A DNA stretch of 64,000 bases from Phoronis australis. Its lineage: Eukaryota; Phoronida; Phoronidae. A model generated the notes under the pieces. It had not been told where the DNA came from, did not search any database, and saw only the letters and a program-made list of their open reading frames with translations. The position numbers and the translations under genes are program-made. Positions 11,295 through 21,816 of this stretch are shown here, in pieces (the first letter of the stretch is position 1; every line of letters starts with the position of its first letter). The stretch covers positions 437,090 to 501,089 of the forward strand of contig NMRA01000204.1 in the NCBI GenBank assembly GCA_002633005.1, given 5' to 3'.

Positions 11295-12508
11295 ATACAA
11301 AAGTGAATAAAGACGGATGAATTCGAAGTATGACGTCAAGTTTTCATTCACAAATACACACAAAGCACCGTCTGAGCTTTGAAAAATCTTACATAATCAT
11401 CGCGTAAAGTCTGGGCTGACACAAACCAGGGTTCAAAATGTACTTAATGAACCCTAGGGTTTGTATCAGCCCAGAATTTACGCGATGATTATGTAAGATT
11501 TTTCAAAGCTCAGACACAAACCAGGGTTCAAAATGTACTTATTGAACCCTAGGGTTTGTGTCAGCCCAGAATTTACGCGATGATTATGTAAGATTTTTCA
11601 AAGCTCAGACGGTGCTTTGTCTATATTTGTGAACGAAAACTTGACGTTACACTTTGCATTCATCCGTCTTTATTCACTTTTGTATGCCGTTAGTAATTCT
11701 CGGTTAAACACGAAAAGTAAGTTTCTTTTCTCTCTTAGTTGGTCAGACTATTTCCAACACTATGTATACCTACATGTACCTGCAAGAGAGGTGCGCGTTC
11801 ACCTACTTTTATCCCAAAAGACGAGTGTTCGACGACGGCGTCACCACTGGACCTTTGAACATTTAATTCAGACATTTGATAATTTGCTATAGACTACTTT
11901 TCTGAACGTCTTGATGATTTTTGTAGTGTATTCGAATGATGATTTTTGCAGTGTTGGTTTGTCATTAATACACGTTTAAACGCTATCGGTTTTATGTTCT
12001 GTGTTAGCAGGTCGCTTCTTATTATTAGTATTATTAGTATGATTCGCTTAGTACCGTCGGGTCCTGGGTTAGACTTTACGCGAGATCTGTTGTTGAGTTG
12101 GGTGGTTATCCCCTTTTGTATACGCCTTTGTTTTTGATCAATGAGACAGAACAAACAATATACAACGACGACACTCACTTAATTGGGGACACGAAATAAG
12201 TTTTGTTCTTATTCAGCAGCGTCATCCCTCTTTTGTTTCGGGGTCGATCCGTTGCGAGGAGCCGAAAAATGAGCATCGAGGTGCCTCTCTAACGGGACTC
12301 ATTAAACCTATTACGTCATGAGGTGTGACGTCATTGACACATCCGTCCGGTAGGCGGATAGTGTCCCTTCCGATTGCAGTTATCCCACGTGACCTTTGAC
12401 CTTCTCCTTTCGCATGGATGACCTTTGACCCGAGACCCTCCCAAACGGGCGTCCTAAACCTCTTACTATACTACTTACACACTGAACAGCAATCAGAACA
12501 ACAGTTAC

Positions 12509-12755
12509 CATTGAGATATTCCACCCAAACTTTCACGGTTTCTGCAGGGTCAGTCTCCTTAATGAACTTCAACGCCTCGTCCAGAAGATCATTGCCCGTG
12601 GGCGTGTCATTTAAGCAGACAACACGTCGATTATCCAGGCTCCCCCTTTGCGCACATTTCTTTTCCAGACCAATTCTGCCGCGCAGAGCTAGCTCGACCA
12701 AGATACAGCCACGAAGGGCGGATGAAATCCGGTCATTCCAGAAAGAGGCGTGGCT
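12509..12755 (-). CDS. golph3: GOLPH3, second coding exon
   Basis: The exon encodes 82 residues of the GOLPH3 core plus one base of the next codon. It begins SHASFWNDRISSALRGCILV and continues with ELALRGRIGLEKK, PTGNDLLDEALKFIKET and AETVKVWVEYLN. The tryptophan of FWND and the arginine of LRGC correspond to PI4P-pocket residues of human GOLPH3. The acceptor on the minus strand is TGTTTTTCAG. The donor is AATG followed by GTAACT. The exon begins in phase 0, matching exon 1, and ends in phase 1, matching the exon at 6064. A large palindrome begins about 30 bp into the downstream intron. Confidence 0.94.
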
Positions 12756-14089
12756 CTGAAAAACACATGTGATGTCTCTTTAAGAGGCATGGAATGCAAA
12801 AACTCTTGAAAATATAACTTTTGAGCAGATCGTGGCGAATCTACTTCTTGCGGATGCTAACATGAGAGTTATTAAAAAATTTCAAGAAAAATCGTCAGAA
12901 CAGATTCACTGTTTTTGAAGCACAGACGAAATATTACTTTACTGTTTTCTACTCAGAGTTTTCCCCCCTGTACCACTCAAAATCGTCAATAGAGGCCCAC
13001 AGGGAGGAAGAATTTTTGGAGGACACAAACTAATTTCACTTCGCCAACCTAGCCCCTTGCTATTGCCATTCCGTCCCCCCGTTCTCTGGATGTCACATTA
13101 TTTGTACCGACCCCCCACATCCGCCCTGGGTAAGAGTAAAACCGGGGATGCAGCCCTCACGATTTGAGTAACCTTGAACCAACAAAGTTTCATGGAGAGT
13201 AAGAATGGGTCTAGGACCAACGCACTGACGGGTAGGTGGGAGCTGCCTGAAGTAATTATAGCTGGGTTCCAACAGCGGACTCGTACCTATTTCTCTGCTC
13301 TGGGTTGAAGGTTAGGGTTTGTTTTATTATGATACAGTTTCGGGAAAAATTTCAATTTATTATGGCCATTCTTTGAAGTAATTCTTTGGATAGGTCTCGA
13401 GGTGCCTGCCTGGTAGGAGTGCCTTTGTGGACGTTTCAGAATCCCTAGATGAAACACTACCGGTGATCCAAATTCTGGTTGCTGGGGGAAATGATACAGA
13501 GTGTTTTCCCAAAAATGTACATACTTCAACGTCTGGAGTTCAAATTCAGTTCCCGTGGGTAACAGGCCTACTGCATGGTCACACCTTCTTTTTAACGTGG
13601 GTGTGCCAGTCGTGACGTGCTGCTCCGTGCATGCGCGCACCCATAGAGGGAGGGCTCGGGGGGCCCGAACGAGCCCTCCCCCATTTGGTAAACTGGGCGA
13701 AAAGGTCGGCCTAGAAGAAACAAAAAAAAAATCCGAGGAAAACGAGACAAAAGTCCACTCAGGCAGGAATTCGGCATATGCAAAATTCATAGCCCTGAAC
13801 ACGTCCCGTATTCCGTTTTTTTTTCTTTAGTAAAAGGTCTACATCCTCAAAAATTTGAGCCCCCCCTATATTTTAGGGTGGGTGCGCGCATGCCCCGTGT
13901 GTAGTATGCACGGAAAATGCAAGTAAACGATTCACGTTTGAAGAACAAAAATTCATTGCGCATTACTACTGGAAACTAAAAACATCAAGGAAGTGCAAAG
14001 AGAACCTTTCCAATTTGATGACCAATGACTTAGACTTTATTTGTTTAATTTAAACTTCTTTTTCGATCAGCGGTTTGTAAACTAAAACC
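12756..14089. other. GOLPH3 intron 1, proximal part
   Basis: I see no exon here. Frames at 13287-13802 and 13501-13830 overlap on opposite strands without family motifs and are probably fortuitous. A segment at about 13835-13905 (GGTCTACATCCTCA ... GGGTGCGCGCATGC) is shared with 57860-57915 and belongs to the hAT-like MITE family. Confidence 0.5.
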
Positions 14090-14720
14090 CAGTAACATAG
14101 TTCCTAAGCCAAGAAAAAATTTACTGTCATTCGAAGTGTGAGAACATTTTGGGACACTTTGTAGAGCTGTCCGAAATTCATCAATTTCCTTGAGAATTAT
14201 TTCAGATAGATGAAAGTCGTTTAGACTAAACGACTTTCGTCTATTCTTACAAGATTAGCTTCTAATTGTAAAAAAATCGACTATTAATCAGTCCACTTTC
14301 ATAGATACATAAACATGTAAATCAGAAACAACCAACAATCAAAACCATGAGCAATGCGCTTACCTTGATTTAAGGACTTAATTCCTTTTTGATCCCCTGT
14401 TAGTGACTTTAAACAACAAATCTTGTACCGAAGTCAAAAAGGCAATGCATTCATTGTCATTTGAATTGTGAGTAAATTTTTGTGAAGTGTCCAAATTTCA
14501 TCAATGCCTTTGAGAATTATTTTAGATAGGCAAAAAGCGTCCAAGTGCACTTTACTATTTGGGGATCGGGTTATACTAGAGTTTTTTCTATATTCAGGCT
14601 TCAGCTTAATTCCATGAATCGTAATCATTTCTTAAAAGCATAGCTTGTAATTGCCAGAAATCATCTGTTAACCTGTCAGTTTTCGTAGATACATAAACAT
14701 GTAAATCAGAAACCAACGCA
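14090..14720 (+). repeat. Diverged tandem duplication of ~320 bp
   Basis: Two direct copies, about 14090-14340 and 14400-14720, share blocks in the same order. These include a CATCAA..CCTTGAGAATTATTT block and GATACATAAACATGTAAATC. Identity is moderate, and the first copy alone carries the short palindrome at 14207-14243. The remainder of the intron to about 16080 holds nothing I recognise. Confidence 0.7.
14207..14243. repeat. Perfectly spaced short palindrome
   Basis: A 37-nt palindrome with 18-bp arms around a single central base has only one mismatch (TAGATGAAAGTCGTTTAG against its complement). It lies within the first copy of the intronic tandem duplication. The direct copy at about 14525 lacks the second arm, so the palindrome arose after duplication or was lost from the other copy. 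Confidence 0.8.
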
Positions 14721-16119
14721 TTTGTTAATCAAAACGGATTCTTATAAGCATTTTCCGCAGGCATGCTCGAAGATTTTTGACGGGTAACAGGGGGAAAATG
14801 GGAGATTGGGCATTCATAGTAAGGTGTATTTTTGCTCATTTTCAGGTACCTAGAAATGTTCACTAGTTGAACTTGGCCTCAGAAAATGCTGAAATATTTG
14901 TTTATCATTTCGAGTATTTGATATGTACTCGGTCACCCCAATGGTAGCCTCGACAGCAGTCTTTTCCACATGTGGGAATTCCTTACAAACAACTCGTAGT
15001 AACCATTTTCAAAAAGGGATACTATGCTTGTTATACTATGGAAAACAGTAACATTATGCTGTAACTAACCATCAGAAATAGTCCTTTTTTGTAATTAACA
15101 AATAGCAGTCTTCATTTTCTTCAAAATTGCACCCTTTCGATGGCGGTCAACCCTCTTGTATTTTTTTACAGTTGGTTCTTTCGGTCGAATGTCTTGATAC
15201 TGCTGTGCTGTGCACGAATGTTTTGTGTTTTTCGATGAAAAATTGAATTTGAAATCTCAACTTTCCTCGTGAAAACTAAGTAGTGTCGGATTTACAGGTA
15301 TAGGGGGACAAAGGGAAATTTCTCCGAACTGCTCCACCGATAAAGGGTCCCCTTAATTATGAAAGGTAAACATCATTAAGCTTGGAAAAAAGTGACAGTT
15401 CATTCCACCGTCGTGTGGTCACAACACTTTGCAGGAAGTGAACTTCCTCAACATGAAAGTCGGTTGCACGATTTCACAAAAAACAGGAAACTAGAAGTAA
15501 TCGAGCCCAACTTTGGGTCCTCTCTCCGTGAGTGGACCCTTAACAATTTGTCAATAAAAACATAAAAAGGTGGCCACTTGAATGTCATCAATGGCCTTCA
15601 TTAAGGGTGGGGCCCCTCAATAAGAAAATATCTATATTTTGAAAAATCAAGAAATGTGCAGCAATTGATGGTATCTGTCAGATCATCAATTTTTCTCTAG
15701 TGATATACAATTCGAGAAAAGAAGCGACAGTTGTCCCCGTTATCCCTTACCAGAGAGGGGCGTCTGAAAAAATGTGGTTTTGCAGTCGCAAAATTGACTT
15801 ATTGAATTTAAAAATCCAGTAAGTTAATACTCCCCGCAAAAGCTTCGTTCTACAATTTTTTTCGATTTTTCGAAATATATGCATGAATCATTACGTGCAC
15901 GTTTTCAAGCGGAGACCGCAAAAGGTAAACCATGCACTGGGCAGACAGTTTAATGTTCTCTTGAATTTTCTCTCCTATCTGTATTTAGCAGTCTTTCTCT
16001 TCTCGACTGTCCCCGCCCCACACGTATGTCGGTTGGCATGGTTTAACCCTGACGCCTGAATTTTTTTTTTGTGGGGGGCGTAGTAGTAGTAGTAGGAATC
16101 CTGTCGAGAGGTGTCGCAT

Positions 16120-16840
16120 TTTTATAACGGCTCGCTGGTTACCTGCGTTCCGCTAGGTGGTAGCCAGCACGTTGAGCCCAACTTGTACGATTCTACAGCG
16201 CAACAACAAGTTGGGACTGAGGAAGACCCTTGTAGCCAATTATGACATTTATGGTAGCTCGTTGGTTCCCTAGCGTGCCTAGCCAGCACGCAGGTATCAT
16301 GCAGTGGCACGCGCTTTAGCATTGGTTGATGTAACCTCAGCAGTCATTGGTTAGCTTTACAACACCGTGAAAAAATGGCGGACTGTGAACGATTTTTAGC
16401 CCTGTCTTGCAAGTGGCGTCGCAGCAAATATTTCATTTCTGCAGTGATGGATGTTTAATAACCGCGTGCTTGAAGCACGTAGCAGATGTACAATAAAAAC
16501 ATATCTGGCCGATTTAACCGGTGTGTTATTCACTGTATGAATACAGGACAGTATCGTAAACAAAGTCATCGACAGTAGAAAGATGCACTCCGATTATAAG
16601 GCGCAACCACAATTTCTAGGATTCACATATCCTGAACATAAATTTTAAGCACCGATTTGTCTGACCAACAGACCACAGTTACACTTCAGTCCATCAGTCA
16701 TGCCAGTTTGTTAGCGTAAAGCGCTGCCTGTTGAGAATTCGACTAGCCAATCAGAAATGCCGGTGTAAAAAATTACCCGAGGAAAATTAAGTGATACCTG
16801 CGTGCTGGCTACCGACCATCTAGCGGCACGCAGGAAACCA
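16120..16840. mobile_element. Inverted-repeat element, non-coding
   Basis: A block at 16135-16171 with CCTGCGTTCCGCTAGGTGG and TAGCCAGCACG recurs inverted at 16796-16839. A third, direct copy of the motif lies at about 16256-16297. The two outer blocks could be the ends of a roughly 700-bp non-autonomous element. Target duplications are not clear and no transposase is present. Confidence 0.45.
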
Positions 16841-17465
16841 TTGAGTTAATATAGGAGAGTCAGCTCTCTTTTGTTCTAATCTCCGATCAGATCGTAGATC
16901 TATCTAGCCTCAGTGACTGGGCTGTGCTATTGAAAAAAAAACTTGAGTTGTAACATATTTGCACACACACCAATAGCTTTTCTGAATTCCTCGTCAAATG
17001 CTAATCATTTTTGGTTTTTGAATCCGCAAAATCGCCCAACTACAACGGAAGTTAAGGCAATCTATTCTGTATTACCAGGTATTAACAATTACGCACTCGG
17101 TTTGGCTGTGTGCATATACGCGGTCGGGTATCAGTAGGGTGCAACCACCAAAAGTTTCATAACACATCCACGGCACAGATACATAATTCTTGTATTTGAT
17201 CCAATGAGTTGATTGTAGCATTATATGCTATTTTAATAAAGATAGTGCTCCTCATTTGTTAGTTTTATTTTGTTACGGACACTGAATCGACTTGATTCCT
17301 GAGGACGATGCTTCATGTTGTGTTTTACTTTTTTGGTAAAAAACTCTTGACGCATGCAACGCGTCAATCACAGGGCTGGTAAAGGTCTTGCTTGTTGTAG
17401 TGTCACTATGTTTTATTGCCATGTGGTCATACTAAGTTGATTTCTTCGTTCCTGCACGAGGCTCC

Positions 17466-17467
17466 AC

Positions 17468-17502
<35 letters not shown>
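17466..17502 (+). repeat. (CA)n microsatellite
   Basis: An uninterrupted CA dinucleotide run of about 18 units within GOLPH3 intron 1. The flanks from 16841 to 18140 show no exon. They include two copies of GCGTTCACGATCGC at about 17757 and 17776, a word that returns as GCGTTCTCGATCGC near 18200. Confidence 0.95.
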
Positions 17503-17504
<2 letters not shown>

Positions 17505-18142
17505 CTTTGTGACATGCAGCAGTGTACTACTCTTTTTTGAAGGCGTGGACGTTAACACCCTGAAGGAATCGTAGTGTGGCGACAGCTCAACTAAAATAAA
17601 TCAAACGCATTCAGTTATGTTTGTTAGGCTAAATCTCACTTAGAAATCATGAAAAAACGATGAACTTCAATTAATAATCAACCCATCAACTAATTCAGGC
17701 TCCGTATTATTCTAAAATTCGAACGACTATTTAGGCCAATTCAGAGAAAAAAAATGTGCGTTCACGATCGCTTTTTTGCGTTCACGATCGCCATAAAGAA
17801 TTAACGACTTCGTTCCTGATCATCGCCTCACACAAGGACCTTCTTGTATTAGTAAATATCTCAAATTGTTTCACAAATCATAACTAACAAAGGTGTAACC
17901 AGGGACGATATAAACGTCACACGTCTGGAATGATTGCTTGACAAGTAAAAATTGTCGATTTTACGAGGCGCAAGGCATTTTAGCGAAAGCCATTCCTTTC
18001 TGAGCTCTTCATTTTAAAAAATAAGCAAAAGCCAAGTATTACTTCAGATCCACAACATGAGGTTACACCCTGACGCTTTTCTGTGTGTAACATTCGTACC
18101 AAAGTGGCCTCTATTTAAGCAGAAAATGACACTTAAACTCAC

Positions 18143-18262
18143 CGGGTACGTCACTGTCGTCTTCCATTTTTGGTGCAAGGTCTCGTTCTCGATCGCCTTC
18201 CGGGCGTTCTCGATCGCGGGTTGGCCGGGGTGGAGGACGTACGCCGTAATGCTGTCTGGTAC
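18143..18262 (-). CDS. Candidate in-frame cassette exon of GOLPH3
   Basis: This 120-nt minus-strand segment is open for exactly 40 codons. It runs from a CACACAG acceptor to a consensus donor, CCCG followed by GTGAGT. It begins and ends in phase 0, the same phase as the exon 1 donor and exon 2 acceptor, so it could be included without breaking the frame. The peptide starts VPDSITAYVLHPGQP and contains a short internal repeat, IENARKAIENE. It is CpG-rich compared with the surrounding intron. Two points argue against it: the acceptor has a weak pyrimidine tract, and known GOLPH3 proteins have no insert at this point. An ATG in another frame (MEDDSDVP) would end in phase 1 and would not join exon 2. 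I do not recognise the peptide. Confidence 0.3.
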
Positions 18263-18684
18263 CTGTGTGTGATCTCTACACGCAGGGAACTAGCGAGTTA
18301 TAACGGCTGCCACACCCTCGGTTATCGGCTAACTAGCAAATGAACTACACCTCGGAAAAACACTGAATGCACGGATCAGAAGAGCGAGACCACATGTTTG
18401 GAGCGATTCAAAAGTAGTAAAACCAAGTTAATAACCAGTAGCTTTTGAAGCACTGAGGGTGAAAAAAATTCGGATTCATCGGCGGATCAATTTCCCGAGT
18501 TTTCTGGCATTTTACTTCAGATATCTTATACAAGCGAGTTTTGGAAATTCCGTTTGGCGGCCAGGGATAATCTGTTAATCTTGCCAGCTAGCATTTACAT
18601 TATGCTGAGCGTCGATCCCTCAGCCAGTGATATTCATGAAAAAAACCTGAGAAATTCATCTTCTCAATCTCAGTATTGACATAC

Positions 18685-18750
18685 CTCTCTGTCGTTTAAA
18701 CCAAGTAATAGAACTTCCTCCATCAATGTAAGATTAGGTTCTCCTGACAT
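18685..18750 (-). CDS. golph3: GOLPH3, first coding exon
   Basis: Twenty-two codons encode MSGEPNLTLMEEVLLLGLND plus RE, then a GTATGT donor in phase 0. LTLMEEVLLLGL is the strongly conserved start of the GOLPH3 domain and is followed in other animals by a short loop and the FWND motif, as in the next exon here. In-frame stops occur upstream, so this ATG is the first in the open stretch. The resulting protein is about 245 residues, against about 298 in human, mainly because the acidic N-terminal extension is missing. A CTCTTTAG acceptor-like site upstream leaves room for an earlier exon. Confidence 0.88.
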
Positions 18751-19100
18751 GGCTTCCGTGATCTGTTGTTCAGCTGTGCTAAAGAGATTTTTAACCACTT
18801 GAACGGTGCAGCGTAACTAGTCGCAAGACCAACTTTGATCGAGTGCGGGAAACTAGTTCAGCAATAAGTTAAGTAATAGACTAAACCGGTGAATCGCGCC
18901 GCCGCGGGTGGATCCCATAGACTCTATTCACGTGGCGGACATTAAAATACAAAGCGAGGCTCACTGCGATAAACAAAGCGGAAATTTACATTGCGTGAGT
19001 TAAATGGCCGGCGGCGCCCTTTTCGAACAAGCTATGCGTACGCGCTTGCCGTTGGATAAACATTTCCCCGAAGGAAGAATTCCTGTTCACGAAGCCTCCG
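18751..19100. promoter_or_regulatory. Probable bidirectional promoter between GOLPH3 and the SelJ-like gene
   Basis: This interval lies between the first coding exon of GOLPH3 on the minus strand and the plus-strand SelJ-like gene. It is richer in CpG than its surroundings (for example CGCGCCGCCGCGG near 18896-18908) and contains a CACGTG element near 18930. A plus-strand ATGGCCGGCGGC at 19003 opens a 46-codon frame. It does not resemble the expected start of the ADP-ribosylglycohydrolase fold, so I do not call it as the first exon. Confidence 0.4.
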
Positions 19101-19736
19101 AAGACACAAAGCTGTTAGTCGGCCATACATTCTAGCAAACCGTAGACTAACGAGTATCTATGGGCAAACTTACTCAATGAAATCACAGACGTCCTCAGGC
19201 TCAGCTTCTGACGATCAGAAGGCTTCAGAAGCTGAGGACTGTGGTTGAAATGGTCGCGATGGTGTGATTGTAATTCAGGTGCTGCATACCGCGTAAGTCC
19301 GGCTATTGTCTATTGTGTATTGAAGATTATGTAATTTTTAAAGTATCGCAGTACAATTGAAATTTTGTTTTATTTTTTCAAAAAGATATGTAGCATCAGA
19401 TTATTGCGTTACTGTTGCATGTTCAAGTTCTGTATCATAGCAACCATCACTCAGATATTTTGAGAAATTGCCAGCAATGCCATTAACAAGGCAACAATGA
19501 TATCTAAAACAGATAAGGCTAGAGATAATTTTGACAATTATATTTGTCCAAAATTGGTGATGGTGTGAGATTTTACCGTACTCTAGGTATGCCCTGTTTG
19601 GGGTGTGACTCGGGCAAAAATGGTCACTTGAAAATATGAATGATGTCATATTCTGCACTGTATTTCCAGGTTTGCTCTTAAACTTTGATTAGATATCTTG
19701 AACAGCCTCATTGTGTTGTTGAACTTTCTATTCTAG

Positions 19737-19913
19737 GCGTTTCCATTCACTGGATTTACGATGTGAAGAAGTTCAACTCCATTCTATCACAGTATCCTTC
19801 GCCAGAGTTTTTGGAAACGAGTTATTGCCCGTTTTACACTGTTCCAGTGGGATATAACAGCTGCTATGGAGACCAAATGGTTGCACTTATGAAATCTCTC
19901 GTAGAATGCAAAG
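19737..19913 (+). CDS. SelJ / J1-crystallin-like ADP-ribosylglycohydrolase-fold protein, exon A
   Basis: This is the first recognisable exon of a gene whose fold is that of ADP-ribosylglycohydrolases, in the branch containing selenoprotein J and jellyfish J1-crystallins. It encodes SIHWIYDVKKFNSILSQYP, matching the family PLHWIYD block, and NSCYGDQMVALMKSLVE. The CYGDQ segment replaces the metal-binding TDDT-type motif of catalytic members. The acceptor is CTATTCTAG. The donor is AAAG followed by GTATGC in phase 1. The exon starts with two bases of a split codon, so at least one upstream exon, expected to encode the GA..G...ADAA start, is missing from my model. Confidence 0.87.
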
Positions 19914-20701
19914 GTATGCATGTGCACAACAACCCATGACATTTATAATTTTGTCTGCGTATAAGAAAAAGGAATATTTTGAATAATTACTGATTTTGAA
20001 ACTGGATGGCAAGTTCATGTTTATCTGGTTTGTTTTCACTAGCACAAGAAATAAATTTCTATATGTAATACGAAGCTATGCATTGAAGTTTTCATGGACG
20101 AAATGACCTGGAATTCCTGTCATGATGACCGAGTGCAAGTGGAATTCACCTTCAGAGTAGCTATGATGACACATCGTGATGGGGAAAGTGTATTTTGTCT
20201 GATTACTATTGAAATATGCCATAGGACTTTTTGACCAGTATACGTGTCCCAACTGATGACCACCAAAATTATTTTCTCATGTACTGTACATTCACTGGCA
20301 CAGTAAGGAGGCTGAATAGATTACGATAGGTGACTTTTCTCTGATCATAAGCATCCAACAGGAATCGTTACTGATCCATGTGTTGTGTAACACGAATCTA
20401 CCTGAATTGTTTTGCTCACACTTGCATGTTTGCATCCCTGTCAATACGTCTTATGACATCTTGCGTTTATAACAGTTTTTCTTTGTATGTGGTAGGGAAG
20501 TAACTGGGAGAGAAGCTAACCCTCCACTTTTTCTCAGGTTGACAAATTTTTGACATATATGTTTTGACATGTGGTGGACACGGTTTTGGATTTCAGCTTC
20601 CCACGTTGAGCAGATCTCGGCAGCCTTTGATTTTTTTCTACGAGTCAGTTGTTAGGTAGAAACAAAGTTCCTTCCTTTAACATACTTAGTTGTCTTTTTA
20701 G

Positions 20702-20904
20702 GCTTCAACAAGCAAAACTACAAGATGTGGTTGGAGGCCATATTTGGCCCAGGTTCTGACTATGATATCAATGCTAGACTGGGACGGCCAGCAACTCAAG
20801 AAGACAGACCTTATAACGGCCCATGGACCAACGGCTCCATAAAGATGTTCTTGGAAAACTTTACCAAGGGTAAAGAAAAAACTGGAATGAACCCAAATTC
20901 TTAT
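20702..20904 (+). CDS. SelJ-like gene, exon B
   Basis: Joined in phase 1 to exon A, it reads GFNKQNYKMWLEAIFGPGSD, then RLGRPATQEDRPYNGPWTNG and SIKMFLENFTKGKEKTG. FGPGS.Y and the GPW..GS.K.FL block are characteristic of the SelJ/J1-crystallin branch. The acceptor is TCTTTTTAG. I end the exon at NSY before GTAAGG (20905), in phase 0. Reading on would reach a stop within seven codons. There is no in-frame TGA. Confidence 0.87.
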
Positions 20905-21752
20905 GTAAGGAAGTCTTCTGAGTAAGATAACTTATGAAATTATTTTTCTTTTAGTACTTACCTCCCATGTAGTGTAATTATAAATTAGGTTCATTGTTGC
21001 ATGGTTTGACTGTGTGTTTTATGAAGTCTTTTTTACGTCATGCCAATGATGACAGAAATTGTCCCATCATAAAGTCCATCACTAGTAGCTTTCATAATGG
21101 GGAGCTAAGTATAAATAGTTATGTTAAACAAAGTCAGAATCACTAACTGCACTTTAAACCTGTTTATTTCCTATCATAAGTATGTTTAGTCCTTAAAATT
21201 AAACAAGAATGTGTACAAATTCAGTTTATGGTGTTTGATTTGCACAAAAAATGATACACTGTCGCTGCTTTGCTTGATGTCTAGAGTTTGTCTTCTTTTT
21301 GTTAATATTGCTGTTAGATGATGTAGTGAATAAACATGAAAGTTCTCTTTGTATTTATCATCAACATCTATTTCAAAGTGGCTGTAGGCCCACCCGCCTT
21401 CCATAAGAAATAACTTCATTTAGATCATTTACCGTCAGAAAAACAGATCTCAACTTCTATCCTTTACTCATATTGGTCTTGGGGAAAAACTAGGTACTCT
21501 ATTATTGTTTGAGGGTAAAGTTTCCTTATATTCGAATTCTCCTTCTTTACGAACACCCTGTCCGTTGGGTGAAGAGAGTTCCTTCCTTTCCAAACAAGTC
21601 CCACATTGGCGAACATGTTTTTTTTTTTTAAATAAGAACGGAACTGAATGTCAGCCCCAGGAAGTTTACTGAAACCAGACCCAATAGGATGGCTTGTCAC
21701 GGCAGGTCACATTATGTAGTGAGCATGTTGATAAGCTCTAACCACAGGCACC

Positions 21753-21816
21753 TTAAGTAGCCCTCAACCTTATAGTGTATAGATGAGGGCTGATCAAAGG
21801 TGCCTGTGCTCTAACC
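21753..21816. repeat. Short imperfect hairpin in a SelJ-like intron
   Basis: CACAGGCACCTT and AGCCCTCA recur inverted as TGAGGGCT and AGGTGCCTGTG about 30 bp downstream. It resembles the end pair of a very small foldback element. The rest of this 2.1-kb intron shows nothing I recognise. Confidence 0.6.

Larger units (their letters stand above)
9724..12476. repeat. 2.75-kb palindrome in the GOLPH3 intron
   Basis: The left arm starts with AAGTAGTATA at 9724 and matches the reverse complement of the right arm, which ends at 12476. After removing two insertions from the left arm, each arm is roughly 0.95 kb and highly similar. The centre lies near 11440 around a short AT-rich spacer (AAAATGTACTTA). 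A 95-bp segment beside the centre is duplicated head to tail (about 11420-11514 and 11515-11609). Both arms carry the same short frame, about 95 codons at 10427-10714 (+) and 11894-12178 (-). No transposase is visible, so it is best described as a foldback element of unknown class. The right end lies about 30 bp from the GOLPH3 exon 2 donor. Confidence 0.9.

Noticed and set aside
13287-13830. Overlapping frames of 171 and 109 codons on opposite strands in GOLPH3 intron 1
   Set aside because: No motif, low-complexity stretches, and mutual antisense overlap suggest chance openness.
19003-19140. ATGGCCGGCGGC... as first exon of the SelJ-like gene
   Set aside because: The 46-codon product does not resemble the conserved start of the fold and ends in a stop before any donor. 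It may be 5' untranslated sequence.
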